From positions 372,001 through 436,000 of the forward strand of contig NZ_CP162101.1 of NCBI RefSeq assembly GCF_040869035.1: a stretch of DNA of 64,000 nucleotides, given 5' to 3'. Below, piece by piece: positions 7,897-15,911 of the stretch (its first letter is position 1; the number at the start of each line of letters is the position of its first letter). The notes under the pieces are model-generated. The model made no database searches. It was given only the letters and a program-made list of their open reading frames with translations, and had not been told where the DNA came from. A program made the translations under genes and the position numbers. The stretch is from Vibrio sp. NTOU-M3 (GTDB taxonomy: Bacteria; Pseudomonadota; Gammaproteobacteria; Enterobacterales; Vibrionaceae).

Positions 7897-8614
7897 GCAG
7901 GGTGCTCATCGCTGGCTCGTTTTTGCGCGAGATCCAGAAAAACCAGAGAAAATCATCGATACCAACCAATATATGATCATCAATCGCGATCAAGCGATGT
8001 TACTCGATCCGGGTGGTATTGAGCTGTTTTCAGCCATGTTGAGTTGCGTTGTCAAAGAAGTTCCTATCGAGCATATCACCCATCTTTTTGCCTCCCACCA
8101 AGACCCTGATATCATTTCATCATTAGGGTTGTGGGACAAAGCACTCCCCTCTTCTACCTTGCATTCACCTTGGCTTTGGGAAGGGTTTATTCGCCATTTC
8201 GGTATGGAATCCATTACCTTTGCCCCGATTAAAGACGAAGGCGGAAAGGTGTTGCTCGCAGGAAAAGAAATTCAGTTTATTCCTGCACACTACATGCATT
8301 CATCGGGTAATTTTTCCGTATACGATCCTGAGGCAAAAATACTAATGTCAGGTGATATTGGTGCAGCACTCGATAAACATGACGCTCCCTTTTTTGTAGA
8401 AGACTTTCATCAGCACATACCAAAAATGGAATATTTTCATCGTCGTTGGATGCCATCAAATAAAGCGAAAAGTGCATGGATTGATAAAGTCAGCAAATTA
8501 GACATTGATATGATGTGTCCACAACATGGTGCAATATTTAAAGGTGATGATATTGGAAGGTTTCTTGATTGGCTAGATACTTTAGATGTCGGTATCGCTA
8601 TTGATGGAAAATAA
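7874..8614 (+). CDS. Di-iron metallo-beta-lactamase-fold (ODP-like) protein
   Basis: Protein of 246 aa with the metallo-beta-lactamase fold but without a flavodoxin domain. Probable metal ligands are His75, Asp77 and Asp79 in SHQDPDI (in place of HxHxDH), His139 (with His142 nearby) in PAHYMHS, Asp161 in SGDIGAA and His218 in CPQHGAIF. This pattern matches the flavodiiron-core or oxygen-binding di-iron protein (ODP) group rather than hydrolases. It overlaps the upstream receptor-tip-like gene by 23 bp, so the two are made together. Likely role is redox, oxygen or NO sensing feeding a chemotaxis-type output. The fold is confident; the ligand set and sensing role are inference. Confidence 0.75.
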   Translation: MQSKVLFEQGAHRWLVFARDPEKPEKIIDTNQYMIINRDQAMLLDPGGIELFSAMLSCVVKEVPIEHITHLFASHQDPDIISSLGLWDKALPSSTLHSPWLWEGFIRHFGMESITFAPIKDEGGKVLLAGKEIQFIPAHYMHSSGNFSVYDPEAKILMSGDIGAALDKHDAPFFVEDFHQHIPKMEYFHRRWMPSNKAKSAWIDKVSKLDIDMMCPQHGAIFKGDDIGRFLDWLDTLDVGIAIDGK

Positions 8615-8756
8615 TCAATATATCTGTAAATAGAATTGAAACTCTAATTTTAACTAGAGCTAAAATTCTATTATTTAATAGTAATTATTCTTGATTATAA
8701 AAATGAGTTAAAAAATGAATAGAAAGAAGTGAGTAACGAATAGTAGAAAAAAATAA

Positions 8757-8814
8757 TGGTGGGATAGCAAAGTGTTTCTGCATTGGAGGCATCTACACAA
8801 CACTATCTCCACCA
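8757..8814 (-). terminator. Terminator-like hairpin on the minus strand with no gene upstream
   Basis: TGGTGG(A)GATAG pairs with CTATCCCACCA (one bulge) around a 35-nt loop. On the minus strand it is followed by TTATTTTTTTC. No minus-strand gene lies within 4 kb upstream, so it could end a small RNA or be a chance structure. Confidence 0.35.
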
Positions 8815-9458
8815 AAAGTTACACGGGCATAACTTAGAAGGAAAAGCCAACTTACGATTGCTAGTGGTCCATTCAGTGATAACTTACGTTATCTTATATT
8901 CCTTAAATTAAACAGAAGCGCCAAGAAATTATCTGTTTAGCTTTCAACTCCAACCTATAAATAAGAGGCAAATTAAACAACACAACATAAACGTAGCTTA
9001 GAGAGTTATTATTATTTTTGTTCTCGAGGCAAATACTATCCATTCGCTATTCCCCAATCAACACAATTCACATTATATGTTTTTATGACTCTATAAAATA
9101 AAAACTCTCATACAAAAGACAAAATTAAATATTTAAAAACCTAATATTAAAGTTTGTTTTTAATATTTTATTACTTATATCTGTTTGACAAGGTTCGTTT
9201 TTAATTTTCTTTTAACATTTGAAAATTTTATTTTGATGATCGGTAGGAAAATATAGCTCAGAAAATAACCATTTCTTTTATGCACAATTACTTGAATAGT
9301 CATTGAACTTCATAACAAACATTCTCTCCTCTTTAATCAATTTATTCACTACCTAGAACGTGATCTTCCTAAAATTATTTGTTGTTTATTTTATAAACAG
9401 CAAAAAAATTCGATCAACCTCACAGTTAGCTCAAAAAATAACCATATGATAGATGCAT

Positions 9459-9466
9459 GTCTATAC
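9459..9466. promoter_or_regulatory. Candidate HutC-type operator (GTNTANAC) of the PTS operon
   Basis: GTCTATAC fits the HutC-subfamily GntR signature GTNTANAC as I recall it. It lies 33 bp before the preferred start of the first PTS gene. A second site of the same form (13566-13573) lies in front of the GntR/UTRA regulator of this cluster. Confidence 0.5.
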
Positions 9467-9498
9467 AACTTGTACATGTGTGTGCAAATGGAAAGCTT

Positions 9499-9945
9499 AT
9501 GCTGCTCTCGCAATATATCACTGCATCAAACGTCAAAATCCTAGAAACCGTTGCGGATTGGAAGCAAGCAATCGACATTGTTGGCCAGTGCCTATTAGAG
9601 CAGCGAGCTATCGAAAAACATTATTTGGATGCGATAAAAACGACAGCCGATCAGCTCGGTCCTTATTTTGTACTCGCCCCTATGATCGCCATGCCACATG
9701 CAAGACCAGATGATGGTGTCAACCACAACAGTTTGTCTCTACTTGTTGTTCGCGACGGTGTTGAGTTCCACAGCACTGAGAATGATCCAGTCAAAATTAT
9801 CTTGTTACTGGCAGCGATAGACAGCAATCAACACATTGAACTGATTACATCCATTTCGGAGTTCTTTTGCTGCGATAAAGACGTAGAAGCCGTCAGTAAG
9901 GCGCAAAACAAAGAACAAATCCTGAAAATCCTAGCTAAATATTAA
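9499..9945 (+). CDS. PTS EIIA component, ascorbate/mannitol-fructose type (UlaC-like)
   Basis: Cytoplasmic phosphocarrier of 148 aa passing phosphate from HPr to EIIB. The PTS_EIIA_2 active-site segment LAPMIAMPHARPDDGV is present, with His67 the phosphorylated residue. An upstream in-frame ATG at 9457 would add 14 residues. I prefer ATG 9499 because it aligns with the usual UlaC N-terminus, has a purine-rich stretch in front, and leaves the operator at 9459-9466 outside the gene. EIIB follows after 10 bp and EIIC after that. The family contains L-ascorbate PTS proteins, but the transketolase genes downstream suggest a different sugar; the substrate is unknown. Confidence 0.8.
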   Translation: MLLSQYITASNVKILETVADWKQAIDIVGQCLLEQRAIEKHYLDAIKTTADQLGPYFVLAPMIAMPHARPDDGVNHNSLSLLVVRDGVEFHSTENDPVKIILLLAAIDSNQHIELITSISEFFCCDKDVEAVSKAQNKEQILKILAKY

Positions 9946-9955
9946 GGAACACTTT

Positions 9956-10231
9956 ATGCGAATTATGGCGGTTTGTAGCACAGGACTCGGCTCTTCATTC
10001 ATGATCGAGCTAAAAGTCAAAGAAGTCTTAAAGGAGATGGGGGTCGAAGCGGAAGTGGAACATACCGATCTTGGCTCTGTCACTTCTGACATGGCAGACG
10101 TCTTTGTTTGTACCCATGACTTGGCTGGCAGTTTAGGGAGTAACCCTGTTATTGCTATCCCAAACATCACAGACAAAGAGGCGATGCGCCAAAGTCTGAC
10201 AAACTATTTCAACACACTTGCGGAGGAATAG
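9956..10231 (+). CDS. PTS EIIB component, ascorbate family (UlaB-like)
   Basis: Phosphocarrier of 91 aa. The N-terminal loop MAVCSTGLGSS carries the phospho-accepting Cys7 in the P-loop-like CSTGLGSS pattern of the ascorbate/galactitol EIIB group. An AAGGA ribosome site precedes the ATG. It lies between EIIA (10-bp gap) and EIIC (3-bp gap), so the three form one transcript. It takes phosphate from the EIIA His and gives it to the sugar during transport by EIIC. Confidence 0.85.
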   Translation: MRIMAVCSTGLGSSFMIELKVKEVLKEMGVEAEVEHTDLGSVTSDMADVFVCTHDLAGSLGSNPVIAIPNITDKEAMRQSLTNYFNTLAEE

Positions 10232-10234
10232 ATC

Positions 10235-11587
10235 ATGCTTAATTTTATAATGGACATATTAAGTACCCCCGCAATTTTAATTGGTCTTGTTGCTTTACTG
10301 GGTTTATCTATCCAGAAAAAATCCTCTTCTGATGTCATTAAAGGCACTGTGAAATCAATTTTAGGTTTTGTAGTGATTGGGGGTGGTGCTGGTATTTTGG
10401 TTGGGGCGGTCACACCCATGGGGCAATTGATCGAAACTGGCTTTGGTCTGCATGGCGTCATCCCAAACAATGAAGCCATATATGCCACAGCTATCTCTGA
10501 CTATGGTGCTTCGACGGCACTTATCATGACGTTTGGTATGGCTGCAAATATCTTTTTCGCCCGCTTTAGCCGTTTCAAATACATTTTCTTAACCGGTCAC
10601 CACACATTATATATGGCTGCGATGATCGCCATTATCCTCAGTGTTGCAGGTTTCTCTGGACCAACAATGGTGATTCTTGGCTCCGTTACACTCGGCTTGG
10701 TCATGGTGATTTTCCCCGCTATGGCACAACCTTTCATGCGAAAAATTACAGGCAGTGATGATGTCGCTTTTGCGCACTTCTCAACGGTTGGCTATGTTTC
10801 TTCAGCATTGATAGGTCAAATGGTAGGAAAAGGTTCGCAAAGTACAGAGGAATTGAACTTACCAAAGAACCTTGTTTTCTTACGTGACTCATCCATATCG
10901 ATCTCGATCACTATGGGGATCATCTACTTGGTGCTTGTCGTTGCCGCTGGCCCACAATGGGTACAAGAAAATCTTTCGAATGGCCAGAACGCTTTTGTCT
11001 ACGCCATTTTGACAGCAATCACCTTCGCAGCTGGTGTGTTTGTGATCTTGCAAGGTGTACGCTTGGTATTGGCTGAAATTGTGCCAGCATTTACCGGGAT
11101 CTCTCAAAAAATTGTACCGAATGCGAAACCCGCTTTAGATTGCCCGATTGTCTTTCCTTACGCTCCAAATGCCGTGCTTATTGGTTTTTTATTCAGCTTT
11201 ATTGGCGGCCTTATCACCATGGGCGTCTTTGGTATTTTAGAGCTAACGCTGATCTTACCCGGTGTCGTGCCCCACTTCTTTACCGGCGCTACTGCTGGCG
11301 TATTTGGCAACGCCACGGGCGGTCGAAAAGGGGCCATGTGCGGCGCATTTGTCAACGGCGTAGTGATCACTGTGCTTACCCTACTCCTTTTGCCTGTACT
11401 TGGTGACTTAGGATTTGCCAATACCACATTCTCTGATTCCGATTTCGCGGTCACAGGGATATTCCTAGGATATCTGGCAATGATCAGTAAAACCGCCGTC
11501 ATTACCGGCGTCGGGATCTTCACTATTGCTGTACTTGCTACACATTTCCTTCCGGAAAAAGACACAAAATCAACTGAATCTGCTTAA
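10235..11587 (+). CDS. PTS EIIC permease, ascorbate family (UlaA/SgaT-like)
   Basis: Multi-pass inner-membrane permease of 450 aa, close to the length of E. coli UlaA. Landmarks of the SgaT/UlaA family are seen: the N-terminal DILSTPAILIGLVALLGL helix, ISDYGASTALIMTFGMAAN, and the re-entrant-type segment PHFFTGATAGVFGNATGGRKG. It starts 3 bp after EIIB with a GGAGG ribosome site overlapping the EIIB stop. A 7-bp hairpin (11594-11610) separates it from the transketolase genes, which may allow different expression of the two halves. Substrate is unassigned. Confidence 0.85.
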   Translation: MLNFIMDILSTPAILIGLVALLGLSIQKKSSSDVIKGTVKSILGFVVIGGGAGILVGAVTPMGQLIETGFGLHGVIPNNEAIYATAISDYGASTALIMTFGMAANIFFARFSRFKYIFLTGHHTLYMAAMIAIILSVAGFSGPTMVILGSVTLGLVMVIFPAMAQPFMRKITGSDDVAFAHFSTVGYVSSALIGQMVGKGSQSTEELNLPKNLVFLRDSSISISITMGIIYLVLVVAAGPQWVQENLSNGQNAFVYAILTAITFAAGVFVILQGVRLVLAEIVPAFTGISQKIVPNAKPALDCPIVFPYAPNAVLIGFLFSFIGGLITMGVFGILELTLILPGVVPHFFTGATAGVFGNATGGRKGAMCGAFVNGVVITVLTLLLLPVLGDLGFANTTFSDSDFAVTGIFLGYLAMISKTAVITGVGIFTIAVLATHFLPEKDTKSTESA

Positions 11588-11593
11588 TAACAA

Positions 11594-11610
11594 GGTGGGC
11601 ATCGCCCACC
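11594..11610 (+). terminator. Intercistronic hairpin between PTS EIIC and transketolase genes
   Basis: GGTGGGC-ATC-GCCCACC, perfect 7-bp stem with 3-nt loop and no T-run. It is more likely an mRNA-stability or partial-termination element inside the operon than a full stop. Confidence 0.5.
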
Positions 11611-11631
11611 TCTCTCCCTCACGAGGTACTT

Positions 11632-12474
11632 ATGTTATCAACGAGAGAGCTACGCACGCTCGAAGCACTGAACTTAGAAATTAAAAAAGAACTTGTTAAT
11701 GCCCTCATGCACATGGGTTACGGTCATTTCGGAGGCAGCTTATCCATTACGGAAACGCTCGCCTGCCTTTACGGACATTATTTAAAACACAATCCACAAA
11801 ACCCAAATAGTCATGAGCGCGATTTTTTTGTGTTATCGAAAGGGCATGCAGGTCCGGCACTGTATGCCACGCTCGCCATTCGGGGCTTTTTTGACAAGGC
11901 TTGGCTCAATACTATCAACCAAAATGGCACGCGCTTACCTAGCCACGCCGACATGAATAAAACCCCCGGGATAGATATGACGACGGGCTCGTTAGGCCAA
12001 GGCTTTTCTTGCGCTGTGGGAATGGCAATTGGAACGAAACGTCAGGTCTTCACGATTGTGGGTGACGGGGAGTTGCAAGAAGGTCAATGCTGGGAAGCCG
12101 TTCAGTTGGCGGCACACCTTAACCTCAATAACTTGCTCGTATTTATCGACTACAACAAACGTCAGCTCGACGGTTTTATTGACGATATACAACGTCCATT
12201 CGATCTCAGGCAGAAATTCGAAGCGTTTGGTTTTCATGCCTTGCAAGTCAATGGTGGTGACATTCCTAGCATTGCGAATGCCATTGAAAGCCACAAGGCT
12301 CAGTCCAGCAAACCAACCGCCATCATTTTAGATACGGTTAAAGGTCAAGGCTGCCCAAGCATCGAGAATATTGCTGCAAATCATCATTTGCGCTTAAACG
12401 ATGACTTGATCAGCGCGATCAAAAACGATGTTACAGCGATTGAAAACAAATTAGAGGCACTCAATGAACACTGA
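11632..12474 (+). CDS. Transketolase, N-terminal (TPP-binding) subunit
   Basis: Protein of 280 aa covering the thiamine-diphosphate/pyrimidine-binding half of transketolase. It has the GHFGGSLS and GHAGPALYA segments with metal/TPP-contacting residues, and the TPP motif GDGELQEGQCWEA followed some 30 residues later by DYNKRQ. The other half is a separate gene whose ATG overlaps this stop by 11 bp. Split transketolases of this kind are common in Gram-positives and occur beside SgaT-like PTS genes in enterobacteria. It probably feeds the imported, phosphorylated sugar into pentose-phosphate intermediates. Confidence 0.85.
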   Translation: MLSTRELRTLEALNLEIKKELVNALMHMGYGHFGGSLSITETLACLYGHYLKHNPQNPNSHERDFFVLSKGHAGPALYATLAIRGFFDKAWLNTINQNGTRLPSHADMNKTPGIDMTTGSLGQGFSCAVGMAIGTKRQVFTIVGDGELQEGQCWEAVQLAAHLNLNNLLVFIDYNKRQLDGFIDDIQRPFDLRQKFEAFGFHALQVNGGDIPSIANAIESHKAQSSKPTAIILDTVKGQGCPSIENIAANHHLRLNDDLISAIKNDVTAIENKLEALNEH

Positions 12475-13402
12475 ATTACGAGAAGTCCACGTTGAAACAC
12501 TTCAAGAGTTGATCGAACAACATAGTGACGTCATGGTGCTTGAAGCCGATTTGATGGAAACCATCGGTACGGGAAAACTCGCACAGACCCACCCAGAAAA
12601 CTTTGTGCAATGCGGTATCGCTGAAGCCAATATGGTCGGTGTCGCTGCGGGCTTATCTGCCATTGGAAAAGTGCCATTTATGCACTCTTTTGGCTGTTTT
12701 GCTACTCGGCGCTGCTACGATCAACTGTTTGTCTCTGGTGGTTATGCTAAACGTCATATCAATATTTTTGGCAGTGATGCAGGGGTTTCTGCTGTCACTA
12801 ATGGTGGCACGCACATGCCCTTTGAAGATATTGGGTTGATGCGTTTGATCCCACATTCTCGGGTCATTGATGTCTCAGACAAGCATACGCTGAAAGCTGC
12901 GTTGAAATACGCTTATCACAACCCTGGGATCAACTACATACGTTCTACTCGCAAAGCGCTGCCTGAACTGTACCAGTCTGAAAATGATATAAAAATTGGT
13001 GTTGGTAATGTCCTTAGAGAAGGAAGCGATCTAGTAATTGTCGCAACAGGAATGCTCGTTCATGAAGCGATTGCAGCCTCAGACAAGATCAGCGAGTTGA
13101 CCAACAAAAGCGTGGCTGTGATTGACATGCACACAATTAAACCGCTCGATAAATCATTACTGATCCACTACGCCAAGCTCACTCAACGCATAGTAACACT
13201 GGAGAACCACAATATTATTGGTGGACTGGGTGATGCCGTCGCCAGTGCATTGTTAGAGTCAGGCACCGAAACCCAGTATTTCAAAAAACTGGGGGTACAA
13301 GAGCAATATGGTCAGGTTGGCAGCCTTGATTATTTGAAGAAGGTTTATGGGATCAGCGAAGATAAAGTCATCGAGGCTTGTTTGGCAGGACTAACGCCAT
13401 AG
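12464..13402 (+). CDS. Transketolase, C-terminal (pyrimidine/C-domain) subunit
   Basis: Protein of 312 aa forming the second half of a split transketolase. It has the pyrimidine-binding domain with FVQCGIAEANMVGVAAGLS, the conserved Glu that activates TPP, and PFMHSFGCFATRRCYDQL, followed by a transketolase C-terminal domain (VIDMHTIKPLD). It overlaps the N-subunit gene by 11 bp, so production of the two halves is coupled. An inverted repeat (TTGGCACCA 13415-13423 / TGGTGCCAA 13448-13456) follows the stop and may end the operon, although it lacks a T-run. Confidence 0.85.
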   Translation: MNTELREVHVETLQELIEQHSDVMVLEADLMETIGTGKLAQTHPENFVQCGIAEANMVGVAAGLSAIGKVPFMHSFGCFATRRCYDQLFVSGGYAKRHINIFGSDAGVSAVTNGGTHMPFEDIGLMRLIPHSRVIDVSDKHTLKAALKYAYHNPGINYIRSTRKALPELYQSENDIKIGVGNVLREGSDLVIVATGMLVHEAIAASDKISELTNKSVAVIDMHTIKPLDKSLLIHYAKLTQRIVTLENHNIIGGLGDAVASALLESGTETQYFKKLGVQEQYGQVGSLDYLKKVYGISEDKVIEACLAGLTP

Positions 13403-13565
13403 GAATGGTGACGTTTGGCACCACAAGTATGACTGTTTCATGCTTTTTGGTGCCAACTTCATCGACAAGAACAGCTTGAAACTTAGCCTTTCAACACGCT
13501 TAAAGATTTTCCGTGAACTAAAGCCAGTGGCGAATGCTTAAGCCCTGCCTCTTCTGCTCACTTGG

Positions 13566-13573
13566 GTATATAC
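13566..13573. promoter_or_regulatory. Candidate HutC-type operator (GTNTANAC) at the regulator gene
   Basis: GTATATAC, same form as the site before the PTS operon, 33 bp before the preferred regulator start at 13606. This suggests autoregulation. It would lie inside the gene if the longer start at 13534 were used. Confidence 0.45.
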
Positions 13574-13605
13574 TGTTCGTCGCGTTATCAATAGATATGG
13601 ATATT

Positions 13606-14337
13606 ATGGCCCCTAAAATTACGGCTAAACAGCAAATCGTCATCGACTATATCACTGACCGAATTATGACGGGTGGACTGAATTGTGGTGACAAGCTCGA
13701 TACGGAAACCAATATTGCTCAAAGTCTGAATGTCACACGAGCCACAGTGCGAGAAGCGACGCGTAATTTAGTTGAGCAGGACATTGTCTACCGAGTCAGA
13801 GGTTCTGGCCTATACGTTGGCATGCGAAAACCCTTCAACAGTGATAGCTTTCACGAACTCTCTCCTTTCGATTGGCAAGCAAAACAGCTTAATGTGCCGG
13901 GTATACGTAAAGTCGTCTCTGCTGGTGTCACCTTAGTTCCCTCAGCTGACATTGCAAGCAAGCTAAAAATTAAACCCACAGATCAAGTTTATCGCGTTGA
14001 TCGATTAATGTGTTTTGGTGAAACACCTGTTTCGCTGGAAAAGATCCACATTCCTATCAATATCAGCAATAACTTTCAGTTTAATGAGCTGGAAAAATCA
14101 AAATATAAATACATTGAACACCTGACGGGTAAACAAGTTTCCATCCGTGAGCAAGATTTAAAGGCCTTCAACCTTGACGACCCAAATGTGTCAGAGTTAA
14201 TGAATGTTCCACTGGGCAAAGCCATGATCCAACTAAGTGAAGTGGTTTATTTCAAAGGTGGTCAGCCGTTTGAATACACCGTTACTATCATTAATAGCGA
14301 TCACTTCAATACCCACCAAGTCATTCGTCGCAATTGA
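13606..14337 (+). CDS. GntR-family regulator, HutC subfamily (UTRA domain)
   Basis: Protein of 243 aa from ATG 13606. The N-terminal winged helix (LDTETNIAQSLNVTRATVREA) is followed by a UTRA ligand-binding domain (VYRVDRLMCFGETPVSLEKIHIP; C-terminal PFEYTVTIINSDHF). A longer frame from 13534 would add a hydrophobic 24-residue extension that GntR proteins do not have, so I reject it. It lies on the same strand just downstream of the PTS/transketolase genes and is the natural local regulator; UTRA proteins usually bind phosphorylated sugars. Two GTNTANAC sites, at the operon and at its own promoter, support this. Confidence 0.85.
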   Translation: MAPKITAKQQIVIDYITDRIMTGGLNCGDKLDTETNIAQSLNVTRATVREATRNLVEQDIVYRVRGSGLYVGMRKPFNSDSFHELSPFDWQAKQLNVPGIRKVVSAGVTLVPSADIASKLKIKPTDQVYRVDRLMCFGETPVSLEKIHIPINISNNFQFNELEKSKYKYIEHLTGKQVSIREQDLKAFNLDDPNVSELMNVPLGKAMIQLSEVVYFKGGQPFEYTVTIINSDHFNTHQVIRRN

Positions 14338-14371
14338 TAATAAAAGATTGGTTAAACCATCAAACATGAAC

Positions 14372-14405
14372 AAAAAAAAGCGTAACCCGAAAGGTTACGC
14401 TTTTT
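14372..14405. terminator. Bidirectional terminator between the GntR gene and aroG
   Basis: AAAAAAAA-GCGTAACC-CGAAA-GGTTACGC-TTTTT: 8-bp GC-containing stem extended by A/T pairs, with T-runs on both strands, between convergent genes. Confidence 0.9.
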
Positions 14406-14426
14406 CATCTATTGCTTAACTTAGAT

Positions 14427-15479
14427 TTAGCCGTTGCGACGAGCTGTGACTGCGTCTGCTAGTTGGCGAAGTACTTTCTCAGTGTCTTCCCAACCGATAC
14501 ATGCGTCAGTAAGAGACTGACCATAAGTTGGTGCAACACCATCAACCAAATCCTGACGACCTTCAACTAGGTGTGATTCAATCATAACGCCGAATACCGC
14601 ATCTTCTCCACCAGCCACTTGGCTACACACATCTTCAGCTACTACCATTTGACGCTGGTACTGCTTAGAACTATTCGCATGACTGAAGTCGATCATGACT
14701 TTTTGAGGTAAGCCAGACTTTTCCAGCTCCTGCTTGATAGCGCCTACATGATCGGCACTGTAGTTTGGCTCTTTACCACCACGCAGGATGATATGACAAT
14801 CTGGGTTACCCGCCGTTTCAATGATCGCAGAGTGGCCGTATTTCGTTACCGATAAGAAATGGTGTGAAGCGCTTGCTGAACGAATCGCATCAGACGCGAT
14901 CTTAATATTGCCATCAGTACCATTCTTAAATCCTACCGGACAAGAAAGACCTGATGCGAGTTCGCGGTGAACCTGAGATTCTGTCGTACGAGCGCCAATC
15001 GCCCCCCAGCTGATCAGGTCTGCAACATACTGAGGTGTGATCATATCTAGGAATTCGCTCGCTGTTGGCATGCCCATGTCAGTCAAATCCAGCAACAACT
15101 TACGTCCCATACGCAAACCATCGTTGATCTTAAATGTGTCATTTAGGTATGGGTCGTTGATCAGACCTTTCCAACCAACCGTTGTACGTGGTTTTTCAAA
15201 GTAAACACGCATCACGACTTCTAGGCGATCACCAAGTTCATCACGTAGTACTTTTAGGCGTTTGCCATATTCAATTGCGGCTTCTGGATCGTGAATAGAA
15301 CAAGGACCAATGATCACGAGCAATCGGTCATCATCACCTTTCAAAATATTCGAAATTGCCTGACGAGATTCAAACGTTGTTGAAGAAGCGGTCTCAGTCG
15401 CAGGAAACTTTTCTAAAACCGCGATTGGCGGCAATAATTCTTTGGCTCTATTAATTCTTACATCATCTGTCTGAAACAT
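14427..15479 (-). CDS. aroG: 3-deoxy-7-phosphoheptulonate (DAHP) synthase, AroG-like
   Basis: Class I DAHP synthase of 350 aa catalysing the first step of aromatic amino acid synthesis, phosphoenolpyruvate plus erythrose 4-phosphate. Sequence landmarks are ELLPPIAVLEKFPAT, VIIGPCSIHDPEAA, FEKPRTTVGWKGLINDP, IGARTTESQVHRELASG, ILRGGKEPNY and MIDFSHANSSKQ. By eye it is closest to E. coli AroG (phenylalanine-sensitive) along its whole length. The feedback specificity is not proven by this. A TyrR-box-like sequence lies 172 bp upstream, which would tie expression to aromatic amino acids. It diverges from the ABC transporter operon. Confidence 0.92.
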   Translation of the reverse strand: MFQTDDVRINRAKELLPPIAVLEKFPATETASSTTFESRQAISNILKGDDDRLLVIIGPCSIHDPEAAIEYGKRLKVLRDELGDRLEVVMRVYFEKPRTTVGWKGLINDPYLNDTFKINDGLRMGRKLLLDLTDMGMPTASEFLDMITPQYVADLISWGAIGARTTESQVHRELASGLSCPVGFKNGTDGNIKIASDAIRSASASHHFLSVTKYGHSAIIETAGNPDCHIILRGGKEPNYSADHVGAIKQELEKSGLPQKVMIDFSHANSSKQYQRQMVVAEDVCSQVAGGEDAVFGVMIESHLVEGRQDLVDGVAPTYGQSLTDACIGWEDTEKVLRQLADAVTARRNG

Positions 15480-15911
15480 CGCTACTTCTTCCTATCTTTC
15501 TTGGGCTGAACAGATTGCAATCCATTTGCTGCATTATTGTTCAATCATTGTCGTGTCTGTTCCCTGTAACTTATCTATCAAAAAAGAAGCTTGCAACCAT
15601 TATTTTCAACAGAAAGCAATATTCATTGCATTTTTACGATTTACACAACGCGTAAAAATATTTTTACAAACAATAATTGGAGAGCATTAAAATTCATTAA
15701 TACTATGATATTTAATGTAAAACAGTGGAGGCGAAACTCAGCAATTGTCGTTATTTTCATCACATAGCACTATGGGGCGATGGATGACTTATCGTTATCA
15801 CCCAATTGGTGCACAAATTACCATCAACAACGATAAATCACATGTTTTGATGCAATGTAATCACGATATTGCTAAGGTGTAGACTTATAAAAATAAATAA
15901 GTAAAGCAGCC
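15480..15911. other. Divergent control region between aroG and the ABC operon
   Basis: 432 bp, AT-rich, no gene. It holds the TyrR-like box (15651-15668) and so should contain the aroG promoter on the minus strand and the ABC-transporter promoter on the plus strand. No clear plus-strand promoter hexamers were identified. Confidence 0.6.
15651..15668. promoter_or_regulatory. TyrR-box-like operator
   Basis: CGTAAA-AATATT-TTTACA matches the TyrR consensus TGTAAA-N6-TTTACA at 11 of 12 fixed positions. It sits upstream of DAHP synthase, a classic TyrR target. Confidence 0.6.

Larger units (their letters stand above)
8615..9498. other. Long AT-rich intergenic region upstream of the PTS operon
   Basis: No protein-coding gene is visible in about 880 bp. 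Contents: a minus-strand terminator-like hairpin (8757-8814); a GATAAC-TTAC-GTTATC inverted repeat (8878-8893); a 12-bp stem with 3-nt loop at 9378-9404 (TTTGTTGTTTAT / ATAAACAGCAAA, one G-U pair); and a GTCTATAC operator candidate at 9459-9466. The region is long for this compact window and could hold a small RNA or an extended promoter. Confidence 0.5.

Noticed and set aside
8878..8893. GATAAC-TTAC-GTTATC inverted repeat
   Set aside because: Only 6-bp arms in AT-rich DNA far from any gene start; not strong enough to call an operator.
9453..9713. 86-codon frame rich in Cys and Arg overlapping the PTS EIIA gene
   Set aside because: Shadow frame of the clearly conserved EIIA reading frame.
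13534..13605. N-terminal extension of the GntR/UTRA regulator
   Set aside because: Adds a hydrophobic stretch foreign to GntR proteins and would cover the GTATATAC site.
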